The notes under the pieces: generated by a model
Database searches by the model: none
Told to the model about the DNA's origin: nothing
Seen by the model: only the letters and a program-made list of their open reading frames with translations
Translations under genes and position numbers: made by a program
Shown: positions 1-5,384 of the stretch, piece by piece
Numbering within the stretch: the stretch's first letter is position 1
Layout of the letters: each line of letters starts with the position of its first letter
DNA from: Balneolaceae bacterium
GTDB lineage: Bacteria; Bacteroidota; Rhodothermia; Balneolales; Balneolaceae
Length of the DNA stretch: 5,384 bases
NCBI GenBank assembly: GCA_007134665.1
Contig: SLKH01000332.1
Span: forward strand, 1-5,384
Direction: 5' to 3'

Positions 1-959
1 AATGAATCGACAGCTTCCTGCAGCATCCGCTTTTCATTACGCAAGATTACATCCGGCGCTTTGATATCGATGAGGCGTTTTAACCTGTTATTTCTGATGA
101 TCACTCTTCGATAAAGATCATTCAGATCGGAAGTTGCAAAACGTCCTCCTTCAAGGGGCACAAGTGGCCGTAATTCAGGTGGTATAACCGGAATAACCCT
201 TTGAACCATCCATTCAGGATGGTTTTCCGTATGCTGATTGGCTGCTCGGAACGATTCAATTACCTGAAGACGCTTCAACTTTTTCTTTTTCCGCATCTGA
301 GAGGTTTCATTGCGTACCTCATCCCTGAGCCTGTAAGCTGTATCATCCAGGTCCATATTCATCAGAAGGGCTTCAATCGCATCAGCACCTTCTTTTACAA
401 TGAATTTGTCCTCATCATCATCTTCAAGTTCAAAGTTATCTTCCGGAAGCTGGTCAAAGATATCAAACTTCTCTTCCTCACTAATCAGGTCACCTTTCTT
501 ATAGCCAAGATCTTTGGCCAGCCCGGGATTAACCACGACAAAAGTTTCGTAGTACACGATTCTTTCAAGATTCTTGGATGAAAGGCCGAGCAGATAGGCT
601 ATCTTGTTAGGGAGGGATTTAAAATACCAGATATGGACAACCGGTACAGTCAGGGTGATATGGCCCATTCGCTCTCTTCTGACTGCCTTGCGGGTTACTT
701 CAACACCACAGCGGTCACAAATAATCCCTTTGTACCGGATTCTTTTATATTTTCCGCAATGACATTCGTAATCCTTGACCGGCCCGAAAATCTTTTCACA
801 GAAAAGACCATCCATCTCCGGTTTAAAGGTACGGTAATTAATAGTTTCTGGTGTCAGAACCTCACCATGCGAACGAGATAATATCGTTTCAGCAGAAGCT
901 AATGAGATTCCGATATCATTGAAATCCTTGGTAACGGTTAATGTTTTCGTTGTCGGCAA
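1..959 (-). CDS. rpoC: DNA-directed RNA polymerase subunit beta' (N-terminal 319 codons, truncated by window edge)
   Basis: Encodes the N-terminal part of the beta' subunit, which forms the clamp and, further on, the catalytic Mg-binding site of RNA polymerase. The reading frame runs without a stop from a TTG at 959-957 to the left edge. That TTG sits 7 bases after GGAGG, and no better start lies upstream in frame. The zinc-binding clamp motif is visible with Cys66, Cys68, Cys81 and Cys84 ([10 protein letters not shown] then CDRCGVEV). An acidic segment lies at about residues 173-185. The lid region is at about 258-275 ([13 protein letters not shown]). The clamp helices that bind sigma follow at about 276-316 ([26 protein letters not shown]). 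The frame stops at the edge just before the rudder, so the NADFDGD catalytic loop is outside the window. It lies 35 bases after rpoB in the same orientation and is surely co-transcribed. Identity is certain. The TTG start is well supported but unusual. Confidence 0.98.
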   Translation of the reverse strand, partial: MPTTKTLTVTKDFNDIGISLASAETILSRSHGEVLTPETINYRTFKPEMDGLFCEKIFGPVKDYECHCGKYKRIRYKGIICDRCGVEVTRKAVRRERMGHITLTVPVVHIWYFKSLPNKIAYLLGLSSKNLERIVYYETFVVVNPGLAKDLGYKKGDLISEEEKFDIFDQLPEDNFELEDDDEDKFIVKEGADAIEALLMNMDLDDTAYRLRDEVRNETSQMRKKKKLKRLQVIESFRAANQHTENHPEWMVQRVIPVIPPELRPLVPLEGGRFATSDLNDLYRRVIIRNNRLKRLIDIKAPDVILRNEKRMLQEAVDS

Positions 960-965
960 GGGTTT

Positions 966-972
966 ACCTCCG
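966..972 (-). promoter_or_regulatory. rpoC ribosome binding site (CGGAGGT)
   Basis: A near-perfect SD core, GGAGG, lies in the 35-base rpoB-rpoC gap and ends 7 bases before the TTG at 959. It decides the start. Codons further upstream in this frame include no ATG, GTG or TTG close to a ribosome binding site. The gap holds no terminator-like stem, which fits read-through from rpoB. Confidence 0.85.
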
Positions 973-994
973 ATTAAGCTTTGATTAACTAAAT

Positions 995-3900
995 TTAGTC
1001 GATATGGATTTCGAGTCCGAGACCCATCAATTCGCGAAGCAATACTTTGAATGATTCAGGCACATCACCTTCCGGCAGATTTTCACCTTTCACAATTGCT
1101 TCATAAACCTTTGAGCGGCCTTTTACATCGTCACTCTTTACAGTGAGCATTTCTTTCAGAATATTGGATGCTCCGTATGCATATAGTGCCCAGACTTCCA
1201 TTTCACCAAGTCGCTGACCACCAAATTGTGCTTTACCACCTAATGGCTGCTGAGTAATCAGTGAATACGGGCCGATGGATCGTGCATGCATCTTGTCTTC
1301 AATCAGGTGATTGAGTTTCAGCATATAGATATATCCAACTGTTGTTTTCTGATCCATTTTCTGTCCGGTCTTCCCGTCATAAAGCATAACCCGACCATCC
1401 TTGGGCAAGCCTGCTTTTTCAAGTTGTTCCTGAACCTGGTCGTAGGTTGCACCATCAAATATCGGTGACGCAAATTTGACTCCGAGTTTTTTCGCAGCCC
1501 ATCCGAGAATTGTCTCATAGATCTGTCCAAGGTTCATCCTTGATGGTACACCCAGTGGATTTAACAGGATATCAACCGGAGTACCGTCTTCCATATATGG
1601 CATATCTTCAACTGGAACTACTTTGGCAATAACACCTTTGTTTCCGTGACGGCCGGCCATTTTATCTCCAACCTGAAGTTTTCTCTTTTTGGCTACATAA
1701 ACTTTAGCTTTTTGAATAATTCCCGGTGGCAGTTCATCACCTACCTGAATCTGGTATTTGCGGCGTTTTGCCTCGGAATCAATTCTCCGTCGCTCTTCTC
1801 TGTAATTCTTGAAAAGAAGTTTTACGTGTTCAACAAGGTTTTCATCTGTTGCCCAATCAATGTTTTCATTGATATTTACCGGATCGAGCTGCTCAAAAAC
1901 TGATTTTTTATACTTTTCACCTTTCGGTATCAGTTCATTTCCGCCAAAATCTTCAACGCCCGGAGAGGTTTTATCTCTGAGCAGTGAATACATTTTGTCA
2001 GCCCATTTACTATTCAGGTCAGCCAGCAGGCTTGAATGACGTTCATTTTCCTGTTCAACCATTTTCTTCTCTTCCTTACGTGATATTTGTTCATCACGTT
2101 TACGGCTGAAAAGTTTGGTATTGATTACGGTACCGGATACACCTGGTGGTGTTTTCATCGATGCATCTTTCACATCACCGGCTTTGTCACCGAATATCGC
2201 TCTAAGCAGTTTTTCTTCCGGAGTAGGGTCGGTTTCACCTTTCGGAGTGATCTTTCCAACAAGTATGTCGCCATGATTGACCTTGGCTCCAATCCTGATA
2301 ATTCCTCTTTCATCGAGGTTTCTTGTCGCTTCTTCACTCACATTTGGAATTTCACGGGTCAGCTCCTCCTCACCACGCTTGGTGTCACGAACCTGTTGTT
2401 CAAACTCCTGGATATGGATAGAGGTATAAATATCATCCTGCACGATTCGTTCACTGACTACAATCGCATCCTCAAAGTTATAGCCACGCCACGGCATAAA
2501 TGCAACCAGTAGATTCCGTCCAAGTGCAAGTTCACCATGATCCGTTGAACATCCATCGGCTAGGGTATCACCCTTTTTTACTTTGTCGCCAATATTGACA
2601 ACAGGCCTTTGATTGATCGTAGTATCCTGGTTACTCCGTTCAAACTTCTGGAGCCTGTAAGATTTGATACCTTCATCGAAATAGCAGTTTTGCTGAATCT
2701 CATTCCTATCGTACTTGACACGGACTTCGGTACCACTTACGTATACCACCTCACCCTTGTTTTCCGCGGTAATGATTGCCCTTGAATCTTTAGCAGCCCT
2801 GTGCTCAAGACCGGTTCCGACCACAGGCGATTCCGGACGCAACAATGGAACTGCCTGTCGCTGCATGTTGGATCCCATCAATGCACGGTTAGCGTCATCA
2901 TGTTCAATGAATGGAATCAGTGCAGCAGCCAATGATGTAATCTGGTTTGTCGAGACGTCCATATACTCAATTTCGTCCGGTTTTGCCAAACCGACATTAC
3001 TATCCCTGAATCGTGAGAATATTGAGTCGTTAACAAATGTGGAATCGGAATTCAAAGGAGCATTTGCCTGTGCAATTACAGTTTCATCTTCCTGTTCTGC
3101 AGCAAGATATTCCACCGATTTGGTAACAACACCATCCTTAACTTTACGATATGGTGTTTCAATAAATCCAAAATCATTCACTTTAGCATGTACACAAAGA
3201 GATGATATTAAACCGATATTCGGCCCTTCCGGTGTTTCAATCGGGCAGAGTCGGCCGTAGTGAGTGTAGTGTACGTCACGAACTTCAAAACCTGCCCGTT
3301 CTCTCGTCAATCCACCGGGGCCCAGAGCAGACATCCTTCGTTTGTGTGTCAACTCCGCAATCGGATTGGTTTGGTCCATAAACTGAGAAAGCTGGTTGGT
3401 ACCAAAGAATGTGTTAATCACACTTGAAATAGTACGGGCATTCACAAGATCCTGGGGTGTTAGCTGCTCAGCATCCCTTGAATTCATTCGTTCGCGAATG
3501 GTTCTGCTCATTCGTGCCAGGCCAATTGCAAACTGCTGTCCCAATTGCTCCCCGACAGTCCTCACACGTCTGTTACTAAGATGGTCAATGTCATCTACAT
3601 GCGACTTCAACTCTTTCAAACGTATCAGTTCGCGGATGATAGCAACGATATCTTCTTTAGTCAGGTATCGTGTATCGAGATCTACATCAAGCTTCATGCG
3701 TTTATTCAACCGGTATCGGCCAACTTCTCCGAGATCGTATTTCTTGTCACTAAAGAATAGTCTCTCCAATACTGATCGTGCAGTTTCCGGATCCGGCATT
3801 TCTCCAGTACGGATTTGCTGATAGATTTCTCCAAGTGCAGACACTTCATCGTGAGTGGAATCTTTTCGGAGGGTATTCATCATTACCGAACGTTCAGATT

Positions 3901-4822
3901 CTTCGGTACTGATTTTCTGAACCAGAACGGTCTTCAGATCAGCTTCTTTCAAAAGTCCATAATCATCTTCAGTCAATTCATGATCTCTTTCAAGAAGTAT
4001 TTTACGGTTTACAGCTTCCGTAACTTCTCCGGTCTCCTCATCTACAACTTCTTCCTGTTCTTCAACTACAATATCGGTTGCAAGCCTTTTTCCAACCAGG
4101 TTGTCATTGTAGTTTTTCTTTGATCCAAATTTAACATCTTCAGAAAGATCAAAAAGATTAAGGACGTCGATATCAGAACTATACCCAAGGGCTCTTAACA
4201 GAGTAGAAGCAGGTACCTTTTTCTTTCTGTCTATATAAGCCCAGAGAACATCCCGGATGTCGGTAGTAAACTCAATCCAGGAACCTTTAAACGGAATCAC
4301 CCTGGCTGAATAGAGTTGTGTACCGTTAGGGTGAACCGACTGGCCAAAAAATACACCTGGTGACCGGTGCAACTGGCTTACAATTACCCTTTCAGCGCCA
4401 TTAATCACAAAAGTACCTCTTTCTGTCATCCAAGGGAGATCACCAAGAAATACTTCCTGTTCAATGGTTTCAGATGCTTCATCCGATTCATCTAAAGATG
4501 AGAGTCTGAGTTTGGCTTTTAAAGGAACAGCATAAGTCAATCCCCGTTCCTGGCATTCAATTATATTATATTTTGGCGTATCAACAGAGTAGTAGATAAA
4601 TTCGAGAATATGAGTTTCCCGCGAATCAACAATGGGGAAGTTCTCATTAAATATTCTCTGCAACCCTTGATTTTCCCTGTCTTTTGGAGCGACATCCAGC
4701 TGTGTGAAATATTCGAATGAAGCGAGCTGGATATCAAGGAAATCCGGATAATCAATTACTTGTGTTGTGCGGCCAAAAGTTAAACGGTCGGTAAACGGAA
4801 TTTTCTCCATAGTATTACTCAA
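995..4822 (-). CDS. rpoB: DNA-directed RNA polymerase subunit beta
   Basis: The 1275-residue beta subunit of RNA polymerase, which with beta' forms the catalytic centre and the rifampicin pocket. Visible landmarks are the protrusion and lobe (N-terminal 450 residues), the rifampicin region at 475-500 ([21 protein letters not shown]), and the segment [18 protein letters not shown] at 521-538. Active-site GYNFEDAI at 780-787 carries Glu784 and Asp785. [12 protein letters not shown] at 1052-1063 carries Lys1054 and Lys1062, and [10 protein letters not shown] at 1179-1188 is followed by the conserved C-terminus [17 protein letters not shown]. Two lineage-type inserts are seen, at about 225-340 (acidic) and 910-1025 (Lys/Glu-rich, probably coiled coil). 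Length lies between Thermus (about 1119) and E. coli (1342). The TTG start at 4822 is preferred over the internal ATG at 4810 because AAAGGAG lies 9 bases upstream of the TTG but 21 from the ATG. No frameshift or missing key residue was found. Confidence 0.99.
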   Translation of the reverse strand: MSNTMEKIPFTDRLTFGRTTQVIDYPDFLDIQLASFEYFTQLDVAPKDRENQGLQRIFNENFPIVDSRETHILEFIYYSVDTPKYNIIECQERGLTYAVPLKAKLRLSSLDESDEASETIEQEVFLGDLPWMTERGTFVINGAERVIVSQLHRSPGVFFGQSVHPNGTQLYSARVIPFKGSWIEFTTDIRDVLWAYIDRKKKVPASTLLRALGYSSDIDVLNLFDLSEDVKFGSKKNYNDNLVGKRLATDIVVEEQEEVVDEETGEVTEAVNRKILLERDHELTEDDYGLLKEADLKTVLVQKISTEESERSVMMNTLRKDSTHDEVSALGEIYQQIRTGEMPDPETARSVLERLFFSDKKYDLGEVGRYRLNKRMKLDVDLDTRYLTKEDIVAIIRELIRLKELKSHVDDIDHLSNRRVRTVGEQLGQQFAIGLARMSRTIRERMNSRDAEQLTPQDLVNARTISSVINTFFGTNQLSQFMDQTNPIAELTHKRRMSALGPGGLTRERAGFEVRDVHYTHYGRLCPIETPEGPNIGLISSLCVHAKVNDFGFIETPYRKVKDGVVTKSVEYLAAEQEDETVIAQANAPLNSDSTFVNDSIFSRFRDSNVGLAKPDEIEYMDVSTNQITSLAAALIPFIEHDDANRALMGSNMQRQAVPLLRPESPVVGTGLEHRAAKDSRAIITAENKGEVVYVSGTEVRVKYDRNEIQQNCYFDEGIKSYRLQKFERSNQDTTINQRPVVNIGDKVKKGDTLADGCSTDHGELALGRNLLVAFMPWRGYNFEDAIVVSERIVQDDIYTSIHIQEFEQQVRDTKRGEEELTREIPNVSEEATRNLDERGIIRIGAKVNHGDILVGKITPKGETDPTPEEKLLRAIFGDKAGDVKDASMKTPPGVSGTVINTKLFSRKRDEQISRKEEKKMVEQENERHSSLLADLNSKWADKMYSLLRDKTSPGVEDFGGNELIPKGEKYKKSVFEQLDPVNINENIDWATDENLVEHVKLLFKNYREERRRIDSEAKRRKYQIQVGDELPPGIIQKAKVYVAKKRKLQVGDKMAGRHGNKGVIAKVVPVEDMPYMEDGTPVDILLNPLGVPSRMNLGQIYETILGWAAKKLGVKFASPIFDGATYDQVQEQLEKAGLPKDGRVMLYDGKTGQKMDQKTTVGYIYMLKLNHLIEDKMHARSIGPYSLITQQPLGGKAQFGGQRLGEMEVWALYAYGASNILKEMLTVKSDDVKGRSKVYEAIVKGENLPEGDVPESFKVLLRELMGLGLEIHID
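3324..3400 (-). other. rpoB: Rifampicin-resistance-determining region of rpoB, sensitive-type residues
   Basis: This stretch encodes residues 475-500, equivalent to E. coli 508-533 (offset 33). The positions most often altered in resistant strains carry the usual sensitive residues: Gln480 (E. coli 513), Asp483 (516), His493 (526), Arg496 (529), Ser498 (531) and Leu500 (533). The later pocket residues Pro531 (564), Asn535 (568) and Ile539 (572) are also standard. Met497 replaces E. coli Ile530 and Thr485 replaces Asn518; neither is a classic resistance change. Rifampicin sensitivity at the target level is inferred. Confidence 0.8.
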
Positions 4823-4838
4823 AAGGATGTTCTCCTTT
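4822..4838 (-). promoter_or_regulatory. rpoB ribosome binding site inside a 6-bp hairpin reaching the start codon
   Basis: The SD AAAGGAG occupies 4838-4832. Its first six bases, AAAGGA (4838-4833), are exactly complementary to TCCTTT (4827-4822), leaving a five-base loop GAACA. The last base of the right arm is the first base of the TTG start. If the stem forms in the mRNA, both the SD and the edge of the start codon are paired, which would lower initiation. The sequence symmetry is seen directly. The regulatory effect is inferred, and the stem is short and partly A-U. Confidence 0.6.
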
Positions 4839-4857
4839 AGTTAAAAATAAGGACGTG

Positions 4858-4878
4858 TTATGTTTCGTCGTAAATCAT
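4858..4878 (-). CDS. Candidate six-codon frame MIYDET, overlapping the preceding mini-ORF
   Basis: An ATG at 4878 overlaps the TGA of the preceding mini-ORF as ATGA and reads six codons to TAA at 4860-4858. It ends 19 bases before the rpoB SD. The ATGA overlap is the arrangement used for translational coupling, but frames this short arise often by chance and this one has no SD of its own. It is listed only because it follows directly on the better-supported mini-ORF. Confidence 0.12.
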   Translation of the reverse strand: MIYDET

Positions 4879-4895
4879 AAACGACTAATAGCCAT
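4875..4895 (-). CDS. Candidate six-codon leader peptide MAISRL in the rplL-rpoB spacer
   Basis: ATG at 4895-4893 reads Met-Ala-Ile-Ser-Arg-Leu and stops at TGA 4877-4875. It is preceded by AGGAG (4905-4901) with a 5-base gap (CCGAT), as good a ribosome binding site as those of the three real genes. The stop overlaps the ATG of a second six-codon frame. It is not in frame with rpoB. The start codon lies within CGATATGGCT (4899-4890), which is complementary to the left arm of the upstream hairpin apart from one bulged base, so its translation could be tied to RNA folding. No known leader peptide of this sequence comes to mind. Chance occurrence is the main alternative. Confidence 0.28.
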   Translation of the reverse strand: MAISRL

Positions 4896-4900
4896 ATCGG

Positions 4901-4905
4901 CTCCT
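4901..4905 (-). promoter_or_regulatory. Orphan Shine-Dalgarno AGGAG inside the rplL-rpoB spacer
   Basis: AGGAG lies about 80 bases upstream of the rpoB start, too far to serve it, but 5 bases before an ATG that opens a six-codon frame. It is either the ribosome binding site of a leader peptide, a standby ribosome site, or chance. Confidence 0.35.
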
Positions 4906-4924
4906 GACTGATTTAAGATAAGAC

Positions 4925-4938
4925 GCCAATAGCCAATA
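4925..4938 (-). repeat. Tandem 7-base repeat GCCAATA x2 (plus-strand reading)
   Basis: Plus-strand bases 4925-4931 and 4932-4938 are both GCCAATA, giving TATTGGC twice in the transcript. Either copy can pair with the GCCAATA of the hairpin left arm (4956-4950), so the stem can form in two registers. The inner copy gives the longer 11-bp stem, the outer copy only 7 bp. Confidence 0.6.
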
Positions 4939-4957
4939 CCGTATAACGATATTGGCT
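4931..4957 (-). promoter_or_regulatory. 11-bp hairpin in the rplL-rpoB spacer (candidate attenuator or processing site)
   Basis: In the transcript, AGCCAATATCG (4957-4947) pairs with CGGTATTGGCT (4941-4931) around a five-base loop TTATA. Ten pairs are Watson-Crick and one is U-G. The stem begins 26 bases after the rplL stop. It is followed by ATTGGCGTCTTATCTT, not a run of U, so it is not a standard strong terminator. This fits a partial attenuator, an RNase cleavage or stabilising stem separating rplL from rpoB mRNA, or both. The fold is seen directly; the role is inferred from position and from the E. coli parallel. Confidence 0.55.
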
Positions 4958-4983
4958 AAGGCAAATTGTACAAAATCAAGAAA

Positions 4984-5364
4984 TTACTTGAGTTCTACTT
5001 CAGCACCGGCATCTTCAAGCTGTGATTTCAATTGCTCAGCTTCTTCTTTGGCAACTGCTTCTTTCACAGTGTTTGGAGCACCGTCAACAAGCTCTTTAGC
5101 TTCTTTCAGTCCGAGGCCGGTAATTCCGCGGACTTCTTTAATAACGGCGATCTTCTTTGCACCGGCACTCTTCAGAACTACATCGAATTCGGTTTTCTCT
5201 TCACCGGCATCAGCACCGTCGCCAGCACCGGGTCCACCGGCCACTGCCACTGCAGCTGCAGCTGGTTTGATGTCGTATTCTTCTTCAAGAACTTTGGCAA
5301 GTTCATTGGCTTCTTTAATGGTTAAGTTAACCAGTTGTTCAGCTAAGTCTTTAACGTCAGCCAT
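4984..5364 (-). CDS. rplL: 50S ribosomal protein bL12 (L7/L12)
   Basis: The 126-residue stalk protein of the large ribosomal subunit. It binds uL10 as dimers and recruits the translation factors EF-Tu, EF-G, IF2 and RF3. The N-terminal dimerisation domain spans about residues 1-32 ([20 protein letters not shown]). A flexible Ala/Gly/Pro/Asp-rich hinge follows at about 34-56, slightly longer and more acidic than in E. coli. The globular C-terminal domain is about 57-126, with the factor-binding segment [20 protein letters not shown] at 71-90, where Ile75, Lys76 and Arg79 match E. coli Ile69, Lys70 and Arg73. Start ATG at 5364 has ACGGAG upstream with 9 bases between GGAG and ATG. It begins 20 bases from the right edge, so rplJ and any promoter are outside. 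It lies 161 bases upstream of rpoB on the same strand, the standard order. Confidence 0.99.
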   Translation of the reverse strand: MADVKDLAEQLVNLTIKEANELAKVLEEEYDIKPAAAAVAVAGGPGAGDGADAGEEKTEFDVVLKSAGAKKIAVIKEVRGITGLGLKEAKELVDGAPNTVKEAVAKEEAEQLKSQLEDAGAEVELK

Positions 5365-5373
5365 TGTTTATGT

Positions 5374-5377
5374 CTCC
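5374..5377 (-). promoter_or_regulatory. rplL ribosome binding site (GGAG)
   Basis: GGAG in the context ACGGAGAC lies 9 bases before the ATG at 5364. Unlike the rpoB and rpoC sites, no complementary pyrimidine stretch sits next to it, so it appears open. This agrees with the high bL12 output expected. Confidence 0.75.
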
Positions 5378-5384
5378 GTAGGTC

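Larger units (their letters stand above)
4823..4983 (-). other. rplL-rpoB intergenic region, 161 bases, structured leader candidate
   Basis: The spacer between the bL12 and beta genes has no long open frame. In the direction of transcription it contains an 11-bp hairpin (4957-4931), a short tandem repeat of GCCAATA (4938-4925), an AGGAG followed by two overlapping six-codon frames (4905-4858), a weak 5-bp stem GTCGT/ACGAC (4885-4867), a U-rich run TTATTTTTAA (4850-4841) and the rpoB ribosome binding site. In E. coli the corresponding spacer carries a partial attenuator and an RNase III processing site that lower polymerase output relative to L7/L12. A similar role here is an inference from position and structure. 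Confidence 0.6.

Noticed and set aside
960..994. Terminator or promoter between rpoB and rpoC.
   Set aside because: The 35-base gap has no strong stem, no T-run after a stem and no promoter-like pair of boxes; only the rpoC ribosome binding site is seen.
2715..3260. A 181-codon plus-strand open frame antisense to rpoB, with other plus-strand frames at 201-581, 633-881, 2087-2512, 3396-3821 and 5032-5325.
   Set aside because: All lie opposite highly conserved rplL, rpoB or rpoC codons, show no recognisable domain, low-complexity Ser/Phe/Arg-rich composition and no supporting ribosome binding site. They are shadows of the real genes.
3485..3500. Perfect 6-bp inverted repeat CATTCG/CGAATG with a four-base loop inside rpoB.
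   Set aside because: It lies in conserved codons for Ile-Arg-Glu-Arg-Met, and a short palindrome of this size is expected by chance in 5 kb.
4808..4810. Internal ATG (Met5) as the rpoB start.
   Set aside because: It would be 21 bases from the only SD, whereas the TTG at 4822 is 9 bases away.
4841..4857. U-rich run TTATTTTTAA preceded by a GACG/CGTC stem as a possible terminator before rpoB.
   Set aside because: The stem has only four pairs around a ten-base loop, and rpoB needs read-through. More likely an unstructured A/U-rich region upstream of the SD.
4961..4977. Possible promoter in the rplL-rpoB spacer: TACAAT, or a Bacteroidota-like TACAATTTG, on the minus strand.
   Set aside because: No good -35 or -33 element is at the right distance, and the Bacteroidota -7 consensus TAnnTTTG is off by one base. 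Too weak to call.
5242..5266. Repetitive GCAGCTGCAGCTG-type sequence in rplL.
   Set aside because: It encodes the Ala-rich hinge of bL12 and is explained by the protein sequence.

Overview
This is a core housekeeping segment read entirely from the minus strand: the end of the ribosomal-protein/RNA-polymerase operon, in transcription order rplL (ribosomal protein bL12, complete), rpoB (RNA polymerase beta, complete, 1275 codons) and rpoC (RNA polymerase beta', first 319 codons, cut by the left window edge). The proteins point to the Bacteroidota/Rhodothermota/Balneolota group. RpoB has the roughly 1270-residue length and insert pattern of that group, and RpoC has a Bacteroidota-like N-terminal half with an acidic stretch at about residues 173-185. 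The clear Shine-Dalgarno (SD) sites on all three genes and the moderate base composition fit Balneolota or Rhodothermota better than Bacteroidia or Flavobacteriia. That finer placement is inference.

Layout from right to left, which is the direction of transcription: 20 bases of upstream sequence with the rplL ribosome binding site (rplJ would be expected just outside the window); rplL at 5364-4984; a 161-base intergenic region at 4983-4823; rpoB at 4822-995; a 35-base gap at 994-960 with the rpoC ribosome binding site; rpoC from 959 to the edge. I see no mobile element, CRISPR array, tRNA, rRNA or convincing plus-strand gene. The long plus-strand open frames are antisense shadows of rpoB and rpoC.

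The genes serve the two central machines. bL12 forms the ribosomal stalk that recruits translation GTPases, while beta and beta' form the catalytic core of RNA polymerase. All active-site and rifampicin-pocket residues I checked are intact.

The part that deserves a second look is the rplL-rpoB spacer, where an operon must step down from abundant bL12 to scarce polymerase. It holds: (a) an 11-bp hairpin whose left arm can also pair with two downstream segments; (b) two overlapping six-codon reading frames, the first with a well-placed AGGAG, whose start codon lies inside one of those alternative pairing segments; (c) a perfect 6-bp hairpin that places the rpoB SD in one arm and the first base of its TTG start in the other. 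Together these could form a leader-type control element. This is a hypothesis from sequence alone, not an established system.
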